Part shown: piece by piece, positions 18,060 to 25,474 of the stretch
How the letters are laid out: the number at the start of each line of letters is the position of its first letter
Numbering within the stretch: the stretch's first letter is position 1
Origin: RI-92 sp037384645
Lineage (GTDB): Bacteria > Pseudomonadota > Gammaproteobacteria > UBA6429 > Thiohalophilaceae
DNA: 60,237 nt
Assembly (NCBI GenBank): GCA_037384645.1
Contig: JARRNT010000040.1
Span: 1-60,237 of the forward strand
Direction: 5' to 3'
The notes under the pieces: generated by a model
Databases searched by the model: none
Seen by the model: only the letters and a program-made list of their open reading frames with translations
What the model was told of the DNA's origin: nothing
Position numbers and translations under genes: made by a program

Positions 18060-18934
18060 TGGCCGTTTTGATCGATCACAACACGCGCGTTATTTGCCAG
18101 GGGTTTACCGGCAAACAGGGTACATTTCACTCTGAACAGGCTATCGCCTACGGGACGCAACTGGTAGGTGGTGTTACCCCGGGCAAGGGTGGGCAAACCC
18201 ATCTTGATCGTCCCGTATTTAATACCGTACGTGACGCGGTGCAGGCCAGCGGGGCCAATGCCAGCATGATCTATGTTCCGGCCGGCTACGCTGCCGATGC
18301 CATTCTTGAAGCGGCTGATGCAGGCATCGAAGTGATTGTCTGTATCACCGAAGGCATCCCGGTACTGGACATGCTCAGGGTCAAGGCAGCCTTGCACGGG
18401 AGCAAGTCAAGATTGATCGGACCGAATTGTCCGGGCCTGATTACGCCGGGCCAGTGCAAGATTGGGATCATGCCTGGCGCCATTCATCAGACGGGCAAGA
18501 TCGGGATCGTGTCGCGCTCCGGCACACTGACCTATGAAGCCGTGTACCAGACCTCGCAAAATGGCCTGGGGCAGAGTACCTGCATCGGTATCGGCGGTGA
18601 CCCGATCCATGGCCTGGATTTCATTGATTGCCTGGCCATGTTCCAGGACGATCCCCAGACCGAGGGAATCATCATGGTCGGTGAAATTGGTGGTGCGGCA
18701 GAAGAACAGGCGGCTGAATTTATACAGAGCCAGGTAAGCAAACCTGTGGTTGCCTATATTGCTGGCGTGACCGCACCGCCGGGCAAGCGGATGGGGCATG
18801 CCGGCGCCATCATTACAGGTGGCAAGGGCACGGCAGAAGGTAAAATGCAGGCATTGCGTGCGGCAGGTGTCCATGTCTGTGCCTCGCCGGCACAACTTGG
18901 TGAGACCATGCGCCAGGCCATGTCAGCAACGTAA
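18059..18934 (+). CDS. sucD: Succinate-CoA ligase alpha subunit
   Basis: The subunit has a Rossmann CoA-binding domain (MAVLIDHNTRVICQGFTGKQG) and the phosphorylated histidine His247 in MGHAGAI, preceded by the TAPPGKR loop. The 291 residues match the family. It is translationally coupled to sucC. The pair is far from any 2-oxoglutarate dehydrogenase gene in this window. Confidence 0.96.
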   Translation: MAVLIDHNTRVICQGFTGKQGTFHSEQAIAYGTQLVGGVTPGKGGQTHLDRPVFNTVRDAVQASGANASMIYVPAGYAADAILEAADAGIEVIVCITEGIPVLDMLRVKAALHGSKSRLIGPNCPGLITPGQCKIGIMPGAIHQTGKIGIVSRSGTLTYEAVYQTSQNGLGQSTCIGIGGDPIHGLDFIDCLAMFQDDPQTEGIIMVGEIGGAAEEQAAEFIQSQVSKPVVAYIAGVTAPPGKRMGHAGAIITGGKGTAEGKMQALRAAGVHVCASPAQLGETMRQAMSAT

Positions 18935-18938
18935 AGCA

Positions 18939-20603
18939 ATGGCCGTGAAAACCCTGCGACTGTGCCTGGCCCAATCGAATTTCCTTGTCGGAGATATCGA
19001 AGGTAATGCGCAGAAAATTATTGATATCTGTCAACAGGCCAGGCAACAGTTCCAGTCGGAGCTGATCCTGTTTCCCGAGCTGGCCCTGGTCGGTTATCCG
19101 CCGGAGGACCTGTTGCTGCGTGCGGATTTGTTTCCACGTTGCCAGCAGGCGCTGGCAGCGATTCAACAGCAGGTGGATGACTTCCATATCGTTATTGGTA
19201 TTCCCGAGCATGACAACAACGGCGTCTACAATGCCGCGCTGGTCTTGCACCGGCAACAGATTGTTGCCCGTTATTTCAAACACGCCTTGCCCAATTATAG
19301 TGTCTTCGATGAAAAGCGTTACTTCGTTGCAGGTAGCGAGGCCTGTGTGGTCGAGATCGCCGGTGTGCCGATGGGGATTACCATTTGCGAGGATATCTGG
19401 GTCGACGATCCCATTGCCCTGAGTGTGAAAGCCGGCGCCCGCCTGATACTCAATATCAATGCTTCGCCCTTTCATTTGCGCAAGGATGCAGAACGTCATC
19501 AGTTGGTGCGGCGGCATATCCAGCGACACGGTGTACCTCTGGTTTATGTCAATCAGGTTGGCGGGCAGGACGAACTGGTATTCGATGGTGCGTCGTTCGT
19601 GATGAACAGCAGGGCCGAGTGTGTTTTTCAGGCCCCGGCCTTTGAAGAAGCACTTTACCCGGTGGAAATCGAGATTGAGAACAGCGCGATCAGTATTCAA
19701 CCACAATACTGTGCACCCGTGTTGTCGGAAGAGGAAAGTGCCTATCGTGCCCTGGTAACGGGTGTGCGCGATTACGTGTGCAAGAATTATTTCAATGGGG
19801 TGGTCATTGGTTTGTCAGGCGGGATCGACTCGGCGTTGACCCTGGCGATCGTGGTAGATGCCATCGGGGCCGAGGCGGTGGAAGGTGTGTTGATGCCGTC
19901 GCGTTACACCGCCGACATGAGTATTGAGGACGCCAGAGAGGAATGTCATACCCTCGGTGTTGTGTATCATCTGATTTCCATTGAACCGGCCTTTCACGCC
20001 TTTCTGGATATGCTCAAGGATGCGTTTGCCGGTTTACCCGTTGACACGACCGAGGAGAATATCCAGGCACGTTGCCGGGGCCTGATCCTGATGGCCATTG
20101 CCAACAAAAAACGCAAGATCGCCATGACCACCGGTAATAAGAGTGAAATGGCCGTGGGCTATGCGACCTTGTACGGGGATATGGCCGGTGGCTTCGATGT
20201 GCTCAAGGATGTTTCCAAGACCCTGGTATACCGTCTGGCGCGTTGGCGCAACCGGTCAGGCGAGGTAATACCGCAACGCGTCATCGACCGGCCACCCTCT
20301 GCTGAACTGGCGCCTGAGCAGAAGGACAGTGACAGCCTGCCGGACTATGCCGTGCTTGACCCGATTCTGATGCGTTACGTGGAACAGGACCAGAGTGCCG
20401 AAGAGATCATTGCTGCCGGTTTTGACGAGGCAGTCGTGCGCCGGGTGATCCGCATGGTGGATGCTGCCGAGCATAAACGGCGCCAGGCTCCGCCGGGGGT
20501 ACGTATTACGCCACGGGCCTTTGGCCGAGATCGCCGTTATCCCCTGACCTCCGGTTACCATCGCCATCGCCAGAAAAGACCAGAGCCTCAGGCTTCGGAC
20601 TAG
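18939..20603 (+). CDS. nadE: Glutamine-dependent NAD+ synthetase
   Basis: The enzyme makes NAD+ from deamido-NAD, ATP and glutamine. The start at 18939 (MAVKTLRLCLAQ) lies 4 bases after sucD; a longer frame from 18798 is an overlap artefact. The N-terminal nitrilase-like glutaminase has the triad Glu47 (FPELAL), Lys114 (RYFKHALPNY) and Cys150 (ITICEDIW). The C-terminal synthetase has the P-loop SGGIDS at 293-298 and KRRQAPPGVRITPRAFGRDRRYP near the end. The length of 554 residues is typical. glnB follows 74 bases downstream. Confidence 0.96.
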   Translation: MAVKTLRLCLAQSNFLVGDIEGNAQKIIDICQQARQQFQSELILFPELALVGYPPEDLLLRADLFPRCQQALAAIQQQVDDFHIVIGIPEHDNNGVYNAALVLHRQQIVARYFKHALPNYSVFDEKRYFVAGSEACVVEIAGVPMGITICEDIWVDDPIALSVKAGARLILNINASPFHLRKDAERHQLVRRHIQRHGVPLVYVNQVGGQDELVFDGASFVMNSRAECVFQAPAFEEALYPVEIEIENSAISIQPQYCAPVLSEEESAYRALVTGVRDYVCKNYFNGVVIGLSGGIDSALTLAIVVDAIGAEAVEGVLMPSRYTADMSIEDAREECHTLGVVYHLISIEPAFHAFLDMLKDAFAGLPVDTTEENIQARCRGLILMAIANKKRKIAMTTGNKSEMAVGYATLYGDMAGGFDVLKDVSKTLVYRLARWRNRSGEVIPQRVIDRPPSAELAPEQKDSDSLPDYAVLDPILMRYVEQDQSAEEIIAAGFDEAVVRRVIRMVDAAEHKRRQAPPGVRITPRAFGRDRRYPLTSGYHRHRQKRPEPQASD

Positions 20604-20677
20604 AGTTCTGACCGCTAACCGGATATCTTATAAGGGTCTGCATTCCTGTACATCGACAACCAGAAAAGGAAGACGCA

Positions 20678-21016
20678 ATGAAAAAGATTGAAGCCGTCAT
20701 CAAACCGTTCAAACTGGATGACGTTCGCGAAGCCCTGTCAGAAATCGGGATTACCGGTATGACCGCAATCGAAGTCAAGGGCTTTGGTCGCCAGAAAGGG
20801 CATACCGAGTTATATCGAGGCGCGGAATACGTGATCGATTTCCTGCCGAAGGTCATGATCCAGATTGTCATTCATGATGATCAACAGGATGCCTGTATCG
20901 AAGCGATTACCGCAGCAGCCCGTACCGGCAAGATCGGCGATGGCAAGATATTTGTCAGCGATGTCGCCCGGGTTATACGAATTCGCACCGGGGAAGAGGG
21001 CGACGAGGCAATCTAG
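20678..21016 (+). CDS. glnB: PII nitrogen regulatory protein
   Basis: This is a trimeric sensor of 2-oxoglutarate, ATP/ADP and glutamine. The 112-residue protein starts MKKIEAVIKPFKLDDVREAL. The T-loop is GRQKGHTELYRGAEY, with the uridylylation site Tyr51, and the TGKIGDGKIF signature is present. It reads as GlnB rather than GlnK, because no amtB is beside it. It lies just after nadE; PII proteins have been reported to control glutamine-dependent NadE in some proteobacteria, so the pairing may be functional. Confidence 0.95.
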   Translation: MKKIEAVIKPFKLDDVREALSEIGITGMTAIEVKGFGRQKGHTELYRGAEYVIDFLPKVMIQIVIHDDQQDACIEAITAAARTGKIGDGKIFVSDVARVIRIRTGEEGDEAI

Positions 21017-21052
21017 CCGGAAAACCTGATCCGACGACCCAACGGGACGGGC

Positions 21053-21823
21053 TTATTGTGATTGCTTATTGGGAAAGTTAAGTCGCAATACACGTTCTGC
21101 GTCCGCAGCGAGTGTCTTCATTCCCAGCTTGGTGTACGCCTTGACCATGATCGACAGGGCATTGGCCACGGCGGGCGTGCGTTGATAATTTTCCACGACG
21201 TATTTACCGCGATTGGCGGCGGCCAGGTACGCGCCACGCGAGAGATAATAGTTCGCGACATTGACCTCGTATTTCGCAAGCCGGTTACGAATAACGATCA
21301 TGCGTTTTACCGCATCCTTGGCGTAACGGCTCTTGGGGAATTTTTTGACCAGTTCGGCGAAGTATTGAAATGCACGCCGGGCTGACTTGGGGTCACGCTG
21401 CGTCGGGTCGACATCAAACACCCTGTTCAGGAAGGACTGGGTCAGGCGATAGCTCGCCAGACCTCGCATATAGTACATATAATCAACATTTTTGTGATTG
21501 GGGTGTAGCTTGATAAAGCGATTGGCGGCCAGAATCGCAGATTCCTGTTCGTTGTCCTTGTAGTAGGCATAAACAATTTCCATCTGGGCGCGTTCGGCGT
21601 ATTGCCCATAGGGGAAACGCGCCTCGAGATTTTCAAAGTACTTGATGGCAGATTCGTAATCGCCGGTCTTCAAATTATTACTGGCTTTCTCGTAGATCTG
21701 TTTGGCACTCATTCCCGCGGTCTGGTCATCGGAGTTGCTGGTGCTGGCACAGGCATGCAGGAAGAGCGAAACGACGGCAATACTGACAATACGTAAGAAA
21801 GTTCTGGACACAAAATTTTCCAT
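21053..21823 (-). CDS. bamD: Outer-membrane assembly lipoprotein BamD
   Basis: BamD is an essential partner of BamA in outer-membrane protein insertion. The signal peptide ends in lipobox LHAC (Cys25). Five TPR-like repeats follow, including YEKASNNLKTGDYESAIKYFENLEARFPYG and SRYAKDAVKRMIVIRN RLAKYEVNVANYYLSRGAY-type segments. The length of 256 residues is normal. It is divergent from rluD, the usual gammaproteobacterial arrangement. Confidence 0.95.
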   Translation of the reverse strand: MENFVSRTFLRIVSIAVVSLFLHACASTSNSDDQTAGMSAKQIYEKASNNLKTGDYESAIKYFENLEARFPYGQYAERAQMEIVYAYYKDNEQESAILAANRFIKLHPNHKNVDYMYYMRGLASYRLTQSFLNRVFDVDPTQRDPKSARRAFQYFAELVKKFPKSRYAKDAVKRMIVIRNRLAKYEVNVANYYLSRGAYLAAANRGKYVVENYQRTPAVANALSIMVKAYTKLGMKTLAADAERVLRLNFPNKQSQ

Positions 21824-21907
21824 TTAAGATAGTTTAGGTAGAAAGTTGTTTATTTGCGTTAGTATACCTTTTTATATCTTTGATAATACAGTGATTCATT
21901 AGCATCC

Positions 21908-22870
21908 ATGACAGCCACAGCACTTCAGACTGCCGAGATCCCGGAAGATCTGGACGGCAAACGTCTTGACCAGGCGCTGGCCGTTTTGTTTCAGGATTAT
22001 TCGCGCAGCCGCCTGCAGCAGTGGATTCGGGAAGGCCAGGTCCAGGTCGATACCCGGGTCCTGCGGCCCAGGGACAAGGTCTACGCCGGCCAGCAAGTGA
22101 CGCTTTGCCCCAGCCTCGAGCCTGAGGGGGACTGGCAGGCCCAGGCTATCCCCCTGACCATCGTTTACGAAGATGCGCACCTGCTGGTTATCAACAAGCC
22201 AGCCGGGCTGGTGGTGCATCCAGCCGCCGGAAATCAATCCGGGACCATGCTCAATGCCCTCTTGCACCATGCGCCACAGCTGGAAAACCTGCCACGGGCC
22301 GGGATTGTGCACCGCCTGGACAAGGAAACCAGCGGTTTACTGGTGGTGGCCAAGGACCTGGCCAGCCACAAGGCGCTGGTGGCGCAACTCCAGGCCCGAG
22401 AGTTCGAACGCGAATACCTCGCCATTGTCGTTGGGGTGATGACCGCCGGTGGCACTGTCGAGGCGCCGATTGGGCGGCATCCCACCCAGCGTACCCGTAT
22501 GGCTGTGGTCGAGACCGGCAAGCCGGCCATTACCCATTACCGGGTACAGGAGCGTTTTCGCGCCCATAGCCTGATCCGGGTTCGGCTTGAGACCGGCCGC
22601 ACCCACCAGATTCGGGTGCATATGGCCTATGTGCATTACCCTCTGGTTGGCGATCCCACCTACGGTGGCCGGCTCAAACTGCCGCGGGGATGTCCCCCGG
22701 CACTGGCAGAGGCCCTGCGCCATTTTCGGCGCCAGGCCCTGCATGCCGCCCGCCTGGGCGTGCGTCACCCCCAGACCGGCGAACAGCTTGTCTGGGAGGC
22801 ACCCCTGCCGGCCGATATGGACGCTTTGCTGGCCCTGTTACGCGCAGATGCACGGGAGGGGGGCCCGTGA
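21908..22870 (+). CDS. rluD: 23S rRNA pseudouridine(1911/1915/1917) synthase RluD
   Basis: The N-terminal S4 RNA-binding domain (RLDQALAVLFQDYSRSRLQQWI) is followed by the RluA-family catalytic domain, with Asp138 in HRLDKETSGLLVVAK. The C-terminal motif is GRTHQIRVHMAYVHYPLVGD. The length of 320 residues fits. Its gene overlaps pgeF by 4 bases (GTGA), keeping the bamD | rluD-pgeF order known from E. coli. Confidence 0.95.
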   Translation: MTATALQTAEIPEDLDGKRLDQALAVLFQDYSRSRLQQWIREGQVQVDTRVLRPRDKVYAGQQVTLCPSLEPEGDWQAQAIPLTIVYEDAHLLVINKPAGLVVHPAAGNQSGTMLNALLHHAPQLENLPRAGIVHRLDKETSGLLVVAKDLASHKALVAQLQAREFEREYLAIVVGVMTAGGTVEAPIGRHPTQRTRMAVVETGKPAITHYRVQERFRAHSLIRVRLETGRTHQIRVHMAYVHYPLVGDPTYGGRLKLPRGCPPALAEALRHFRRQALHAARLGVRHPQTGEQLVWEAPLPADMDALLALLRADAREGGP

Positions 22871-23616
22871 GTGGGCAACCCGGCTGGATTGCCGCTGACT
22901 GGCCGGCACCGCGCTCGATTCGGGCCGGTGTGACAACGCGCCTTGGCGGCTGCAGCCTGGGTAACTATGCCAGTTTGAACCTGGCCAGCCACGTGGGTGA
23001 TGACCCGGCGGCGGTAAGCGAGAACCGCCGACGCCTGCGCGCAGCCCTGGCCTTGCCGGCTGAACCCGTCTGGTTAAACCAGGTACATGGCATCCAGGTT
23101 TGCACCGATGCCATTGCCGGTTCCACGGCCGATGCCAGCGTCAGCCGAGAGACCGGGCAGGTCTGTGTGGTGTTGACCGCGGATTGTCTGCCGGTACTGT
23201 TGTGTGACCGGGCAGGCAATGTGGTTGCTGCGGCTCACGCGGGCTGGCGTGGACTTGCGGCTGGGGTGGTGACGGAGACCGTCAGGCGCATGGCTGTCGC
23301 CCCTGCCGATATCCTCGCCTGGCTGGGCCCGGCTATCGGTCCACGGGCCTTCGAGGTAGGAGAGGACGTGCGCTCGGTGTTTGTTGACCAGGATACGGCT
23401 TATCACCGGGCCTTTGAGGCCCATACCCCGGGAAAATGGATGATGGATATTTACGCGGCGGCCCGTCTACAGCTAGCAGGCCTGGGCATTCCGGCGGTAT
23501 ACGGCGGCGGTGCCTGCACATTTACCGACAGCGAGCGTTTTTATTCCTTCCGGCGAGACCATGAGACCGGGCGGATGGCCAGCCTGATCTGGATTTCAGC
23601 AGATGATCGGGTATGA
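22867..23616 (+). CDS. pgeF: Peptidoglycan editing factor / multicopper-like PgeF (YfiH)
   Basis: The GTG start at 22867 overlaps the rluD stop and gives a 249-residue protein of normal size. Longer in-frame starts lie inside rluD. Family motifs include GVTTRLGGCSLGNYASLNL, WLNQVHG, LTADCLPVLLCD, AAHAGWRGLAAGVV and AWLGPAIG. The metal-binding His, Cys and His of the YfiH fold are present in these motifs. The family removes wrongly inserted L-Ser from peptidoglycan precursors in E. coli, and some members act as purine nucleosidases. Confidence 0.93.
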   Translation: MSGQPGWIAADWPAPRSIRAGVTTRLGGCSLGNYASLNLASHVGDDPAAVSENRRRLRAALALPAEPVWLNQVHGIQVCTDAIAGSTADASVSRETGQVCVVLTADCLPVLLCDRAGNVVAAAHAGWRGLAAGVVTETVRRMAVAPADILAWLGPAIGPRAFEVGEDVRSVFVDQDTAYHRAFEAHTPGKWMMDIYAAARLQLAGLGIPAVYGGGACTFTDSERFYSFRRDHETGRMASLIWISADDRV

Positions 23617-23651
23617 GCCGGCACTTTTTGTCACGACCCAGATAAGGCGTC

Positions 23652-23768
23652 ATGTACCTGTTACTTCTGATCATCCTGTTCAGCCTGCTGGCAGGCATTT
23701 CCCATACAAATATCATTAGTACTACCAGCAAGATCAAGCTTTTACTCCCCTGGCCGATGATGGGGTAA
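23652..23768 (+). CDS. Possible 38-residue single-span peptide
   Basis: A short frame begins MYLLLLIILFSLLAGISHTN, one hydrophobic segment followed by a short polar tail (LPWPMMG). It fills the gap between pgeF and the next gene. No ribosome binding site better than a weak GATAAGG is visible and no family is recognised. It may be chance. Confidence 0.2.
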   Translation: MYLLLLIILFSLLAGISHTNIISTTSKIKLLLPWPMMG

Positions 23769-23794
23769 ATACCTCGGCTATTTATAGGGAGTGT

Positions 23795-25297
23795 ATGGAT
23801 TCCATCGCCAATTGGCTGATCATCGGGTTTACTGGCACCTTTGTGCTGGGCCTGTTGATCCTGGCCTTCATGTACTGGCAGGACGTGCATCAAACCGCGC
23901 ACGCCATCCGCCGCAATTACCCGGTTATTGGCCGCCTGCGTTACCGTTTCGAGCGCCTGGGGGAATATTTTCGCCAGTATTTTTTCGCCAATGACCGGGA
24001 GGAACAGCCCTTTAACCGGGCCCTGCGTTCCTGGGTCTATCGCACCGCCAAGGGCCTCGGCGGCCTGATTAGCTTCGGTTCGACTCATAACCTCAATCAA
24101 CCCGGGTCCTTTATTTTTGTTAATGCATCTTTTCCCAAGTTAGAAGAAGAAAAGGTCTCCATGCCCCCCATCACTATCGGTGGGCGTTGTAACAAGCCTT
24201 ATGTCGCGAAAAATGTCTTCAATATTTCTGGCATGAGTTATGGCGCGATCTCCAGACCGGCCGTGCGCGCCCTGGCCAAAGGTGCGGCCAGGGCTGGCGT
24301 CTGGCTGAATACCGGGGAGGGGGGCTTGTCCCCGTACCATACCGAATTTGGCGCAGACATTATTTTCCAGATCGGGACGGCCAAATACGGGGTGCGCGAC
24401 AACCAGGGCAGGCTCGATCCGGTGCGCCTGCAGGAAGTGGGCGAGCAGGTCCAGGCCTTCGAAATCAAGTTGTCGCAAGGCGCCAAGCCGGGACGCGGTG
24501 GCGTGCTGCCCGGCATCAAGGTGACCGAGGAAATATCGCGTATTCGCGGTATCCCGGCGGGCCAGACCTCTTCCAGCCCCAATCGACATCGGGATATCAG
24601 CAATACCCAGCAGTTGCTGGAAAGTATGCATTACATTCGCGAACTGACAGGGCGCCCGGTTGGCTTCAAGGCTGTTTACGGATCCGAGCAGTTTCCACGT
24701 GAACTGTGTGAAACGATCCATCGCCTGGGGATCGATTATGCGCCGGACTTCATGACGGTCGACGGTGGCGAAGGCGGAACCGGTGCCGCGCCCCAGTTGC
24801 TGGCCGATTATGTCGGCCTGTCGCTCAGCGAATCATTGCCCATGGTCGTCAATACCCTCACCGAATACGGGTTGCGGGATCAGGTGCGGGTGATTGCCTC
24901 GGGCAAACTGATCACGTCCGGGGCCGTGGCCTGGGCCCTGTGCATGGGGGCTGATTTCGCCGTCACCGCGCGCGGGTTTATGTTTGCCCTTGGCTGTATC
25001 CAGTCCCTGCAATGCCACAAGGATACCTGTCCTACCGGGATTACCACGCACAATCCACGACTGCAAAAAGGACTGGTGGTGGATGACAAGGCCGAGCGCG
25101 TTGCCAGCTATGCGTACTGGGTCAATCAGGAAATCAATCTGCTGGCGCATTCCTGCGGCCTGAGCAATGCCCGCGAGTTCCGGCGTGAGCATGTCCGTAT
25201 TGTACAAAAGCCGGGATACAGTATTGCCTTGAATGAACTGTATCCCGAAATGCCGGTGACTGCGTTGCCCAAGCAGCAGTTCAGGCGGCCGGCCTGA
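23795..25297 (+). CDS. Membrane-anchored FMN-binding glutamate synthase family protein
   Basis: The protein has one N-terminal membrane span (residues 8-27). A domain like the FMN-binding half of GltB follows, with ISGMSYGAISRPAVRALAKGA, GGLSPYH, FEIKLSQGAKPGRGG, VDGGEGGTGAAP and GKLITSGAVAWAL. A three-cysteine cluster (C-x5-C-x4-C in CIQSLQCHKDTCPTG) would hold a 3Fe-4S centre. It has 500 residues. The glutaminase and reductase parts of true glutamate synthase are absent, so the substrate and electron donor are unknown. It sits between pgeF and clpB, which are adjacent in E. coli. Confidence 0.88.
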   Translation: MDSIANWLIIGFTGTFVLGLLILAFMYWQDVHQTAHAIRRNYPVIGRLRYRFERLGEYFRQYFFANDREEQPFNRALRSWVYRTAKGLGGLISFGSTHNLNQPGSFIFVNASFPKLEEEKVSMPPITIGGRCNKPYVAKNVFNISGMSYGAISRPAVRALAKGAARAGVWLNTGEGGLSPYHTEFGADIIFQIGTAKYGVRDNQGRLDPVRLQEVGEQVQAFEIKLSQGAKPGRGGVLPGIKVTEEISRIRGIPAGQTSSSPNRHRDISNTQQLLESMHYIRELTGRPVGFKAVYGSEQFPRELCETIHRLGIDYAPDFMTVDGGEGGTGAAPQLLADYVGLSLSESLPMVVNTLTEYGLRDQVRVIASGKLITSGAVAWALCMGADFAVTARGFMFALGCIQSLQCHKDTCPTGITTHNPRLQKGLVVDDKAERVASYAYWVNQEINLLAHSCGLSNAREFRREHVRIVQKPGYSIALNELYPEMPVTALPKQQFRRPA

Positions 25298-25407
25298 CTG
25301 CGCATAAATAAATGCATTCAGCGCCAGATTGTGTCGCGTACTGAGATGGCGGCGTCGTACTGGCTGTGATGAATTGTTGATTTGCATCAGGAATCATCGG
25401 CTATTTG

Positions 25408-25437
25408 CTTGAAAGCCTGCGGTTTGTCCCTATAAAT
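25408..25437 (+). promoter_or_regulatory. Sigma-32 (heat-shock) promoter of clpB
   Basis: CTTGAAA at 25408-25414 and CCCTATAAAT at 25428-25437 are separated by 13 bases, matching the RpoH consensus (CTTGAAA-N11-16-CCCATnT). The clpB start is 38 bases further on. Confidence 0.8.
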
Positions 25438-25474
25438 GTAACCAAGACGAATCTTTTACAGAGGGTACGAACTC

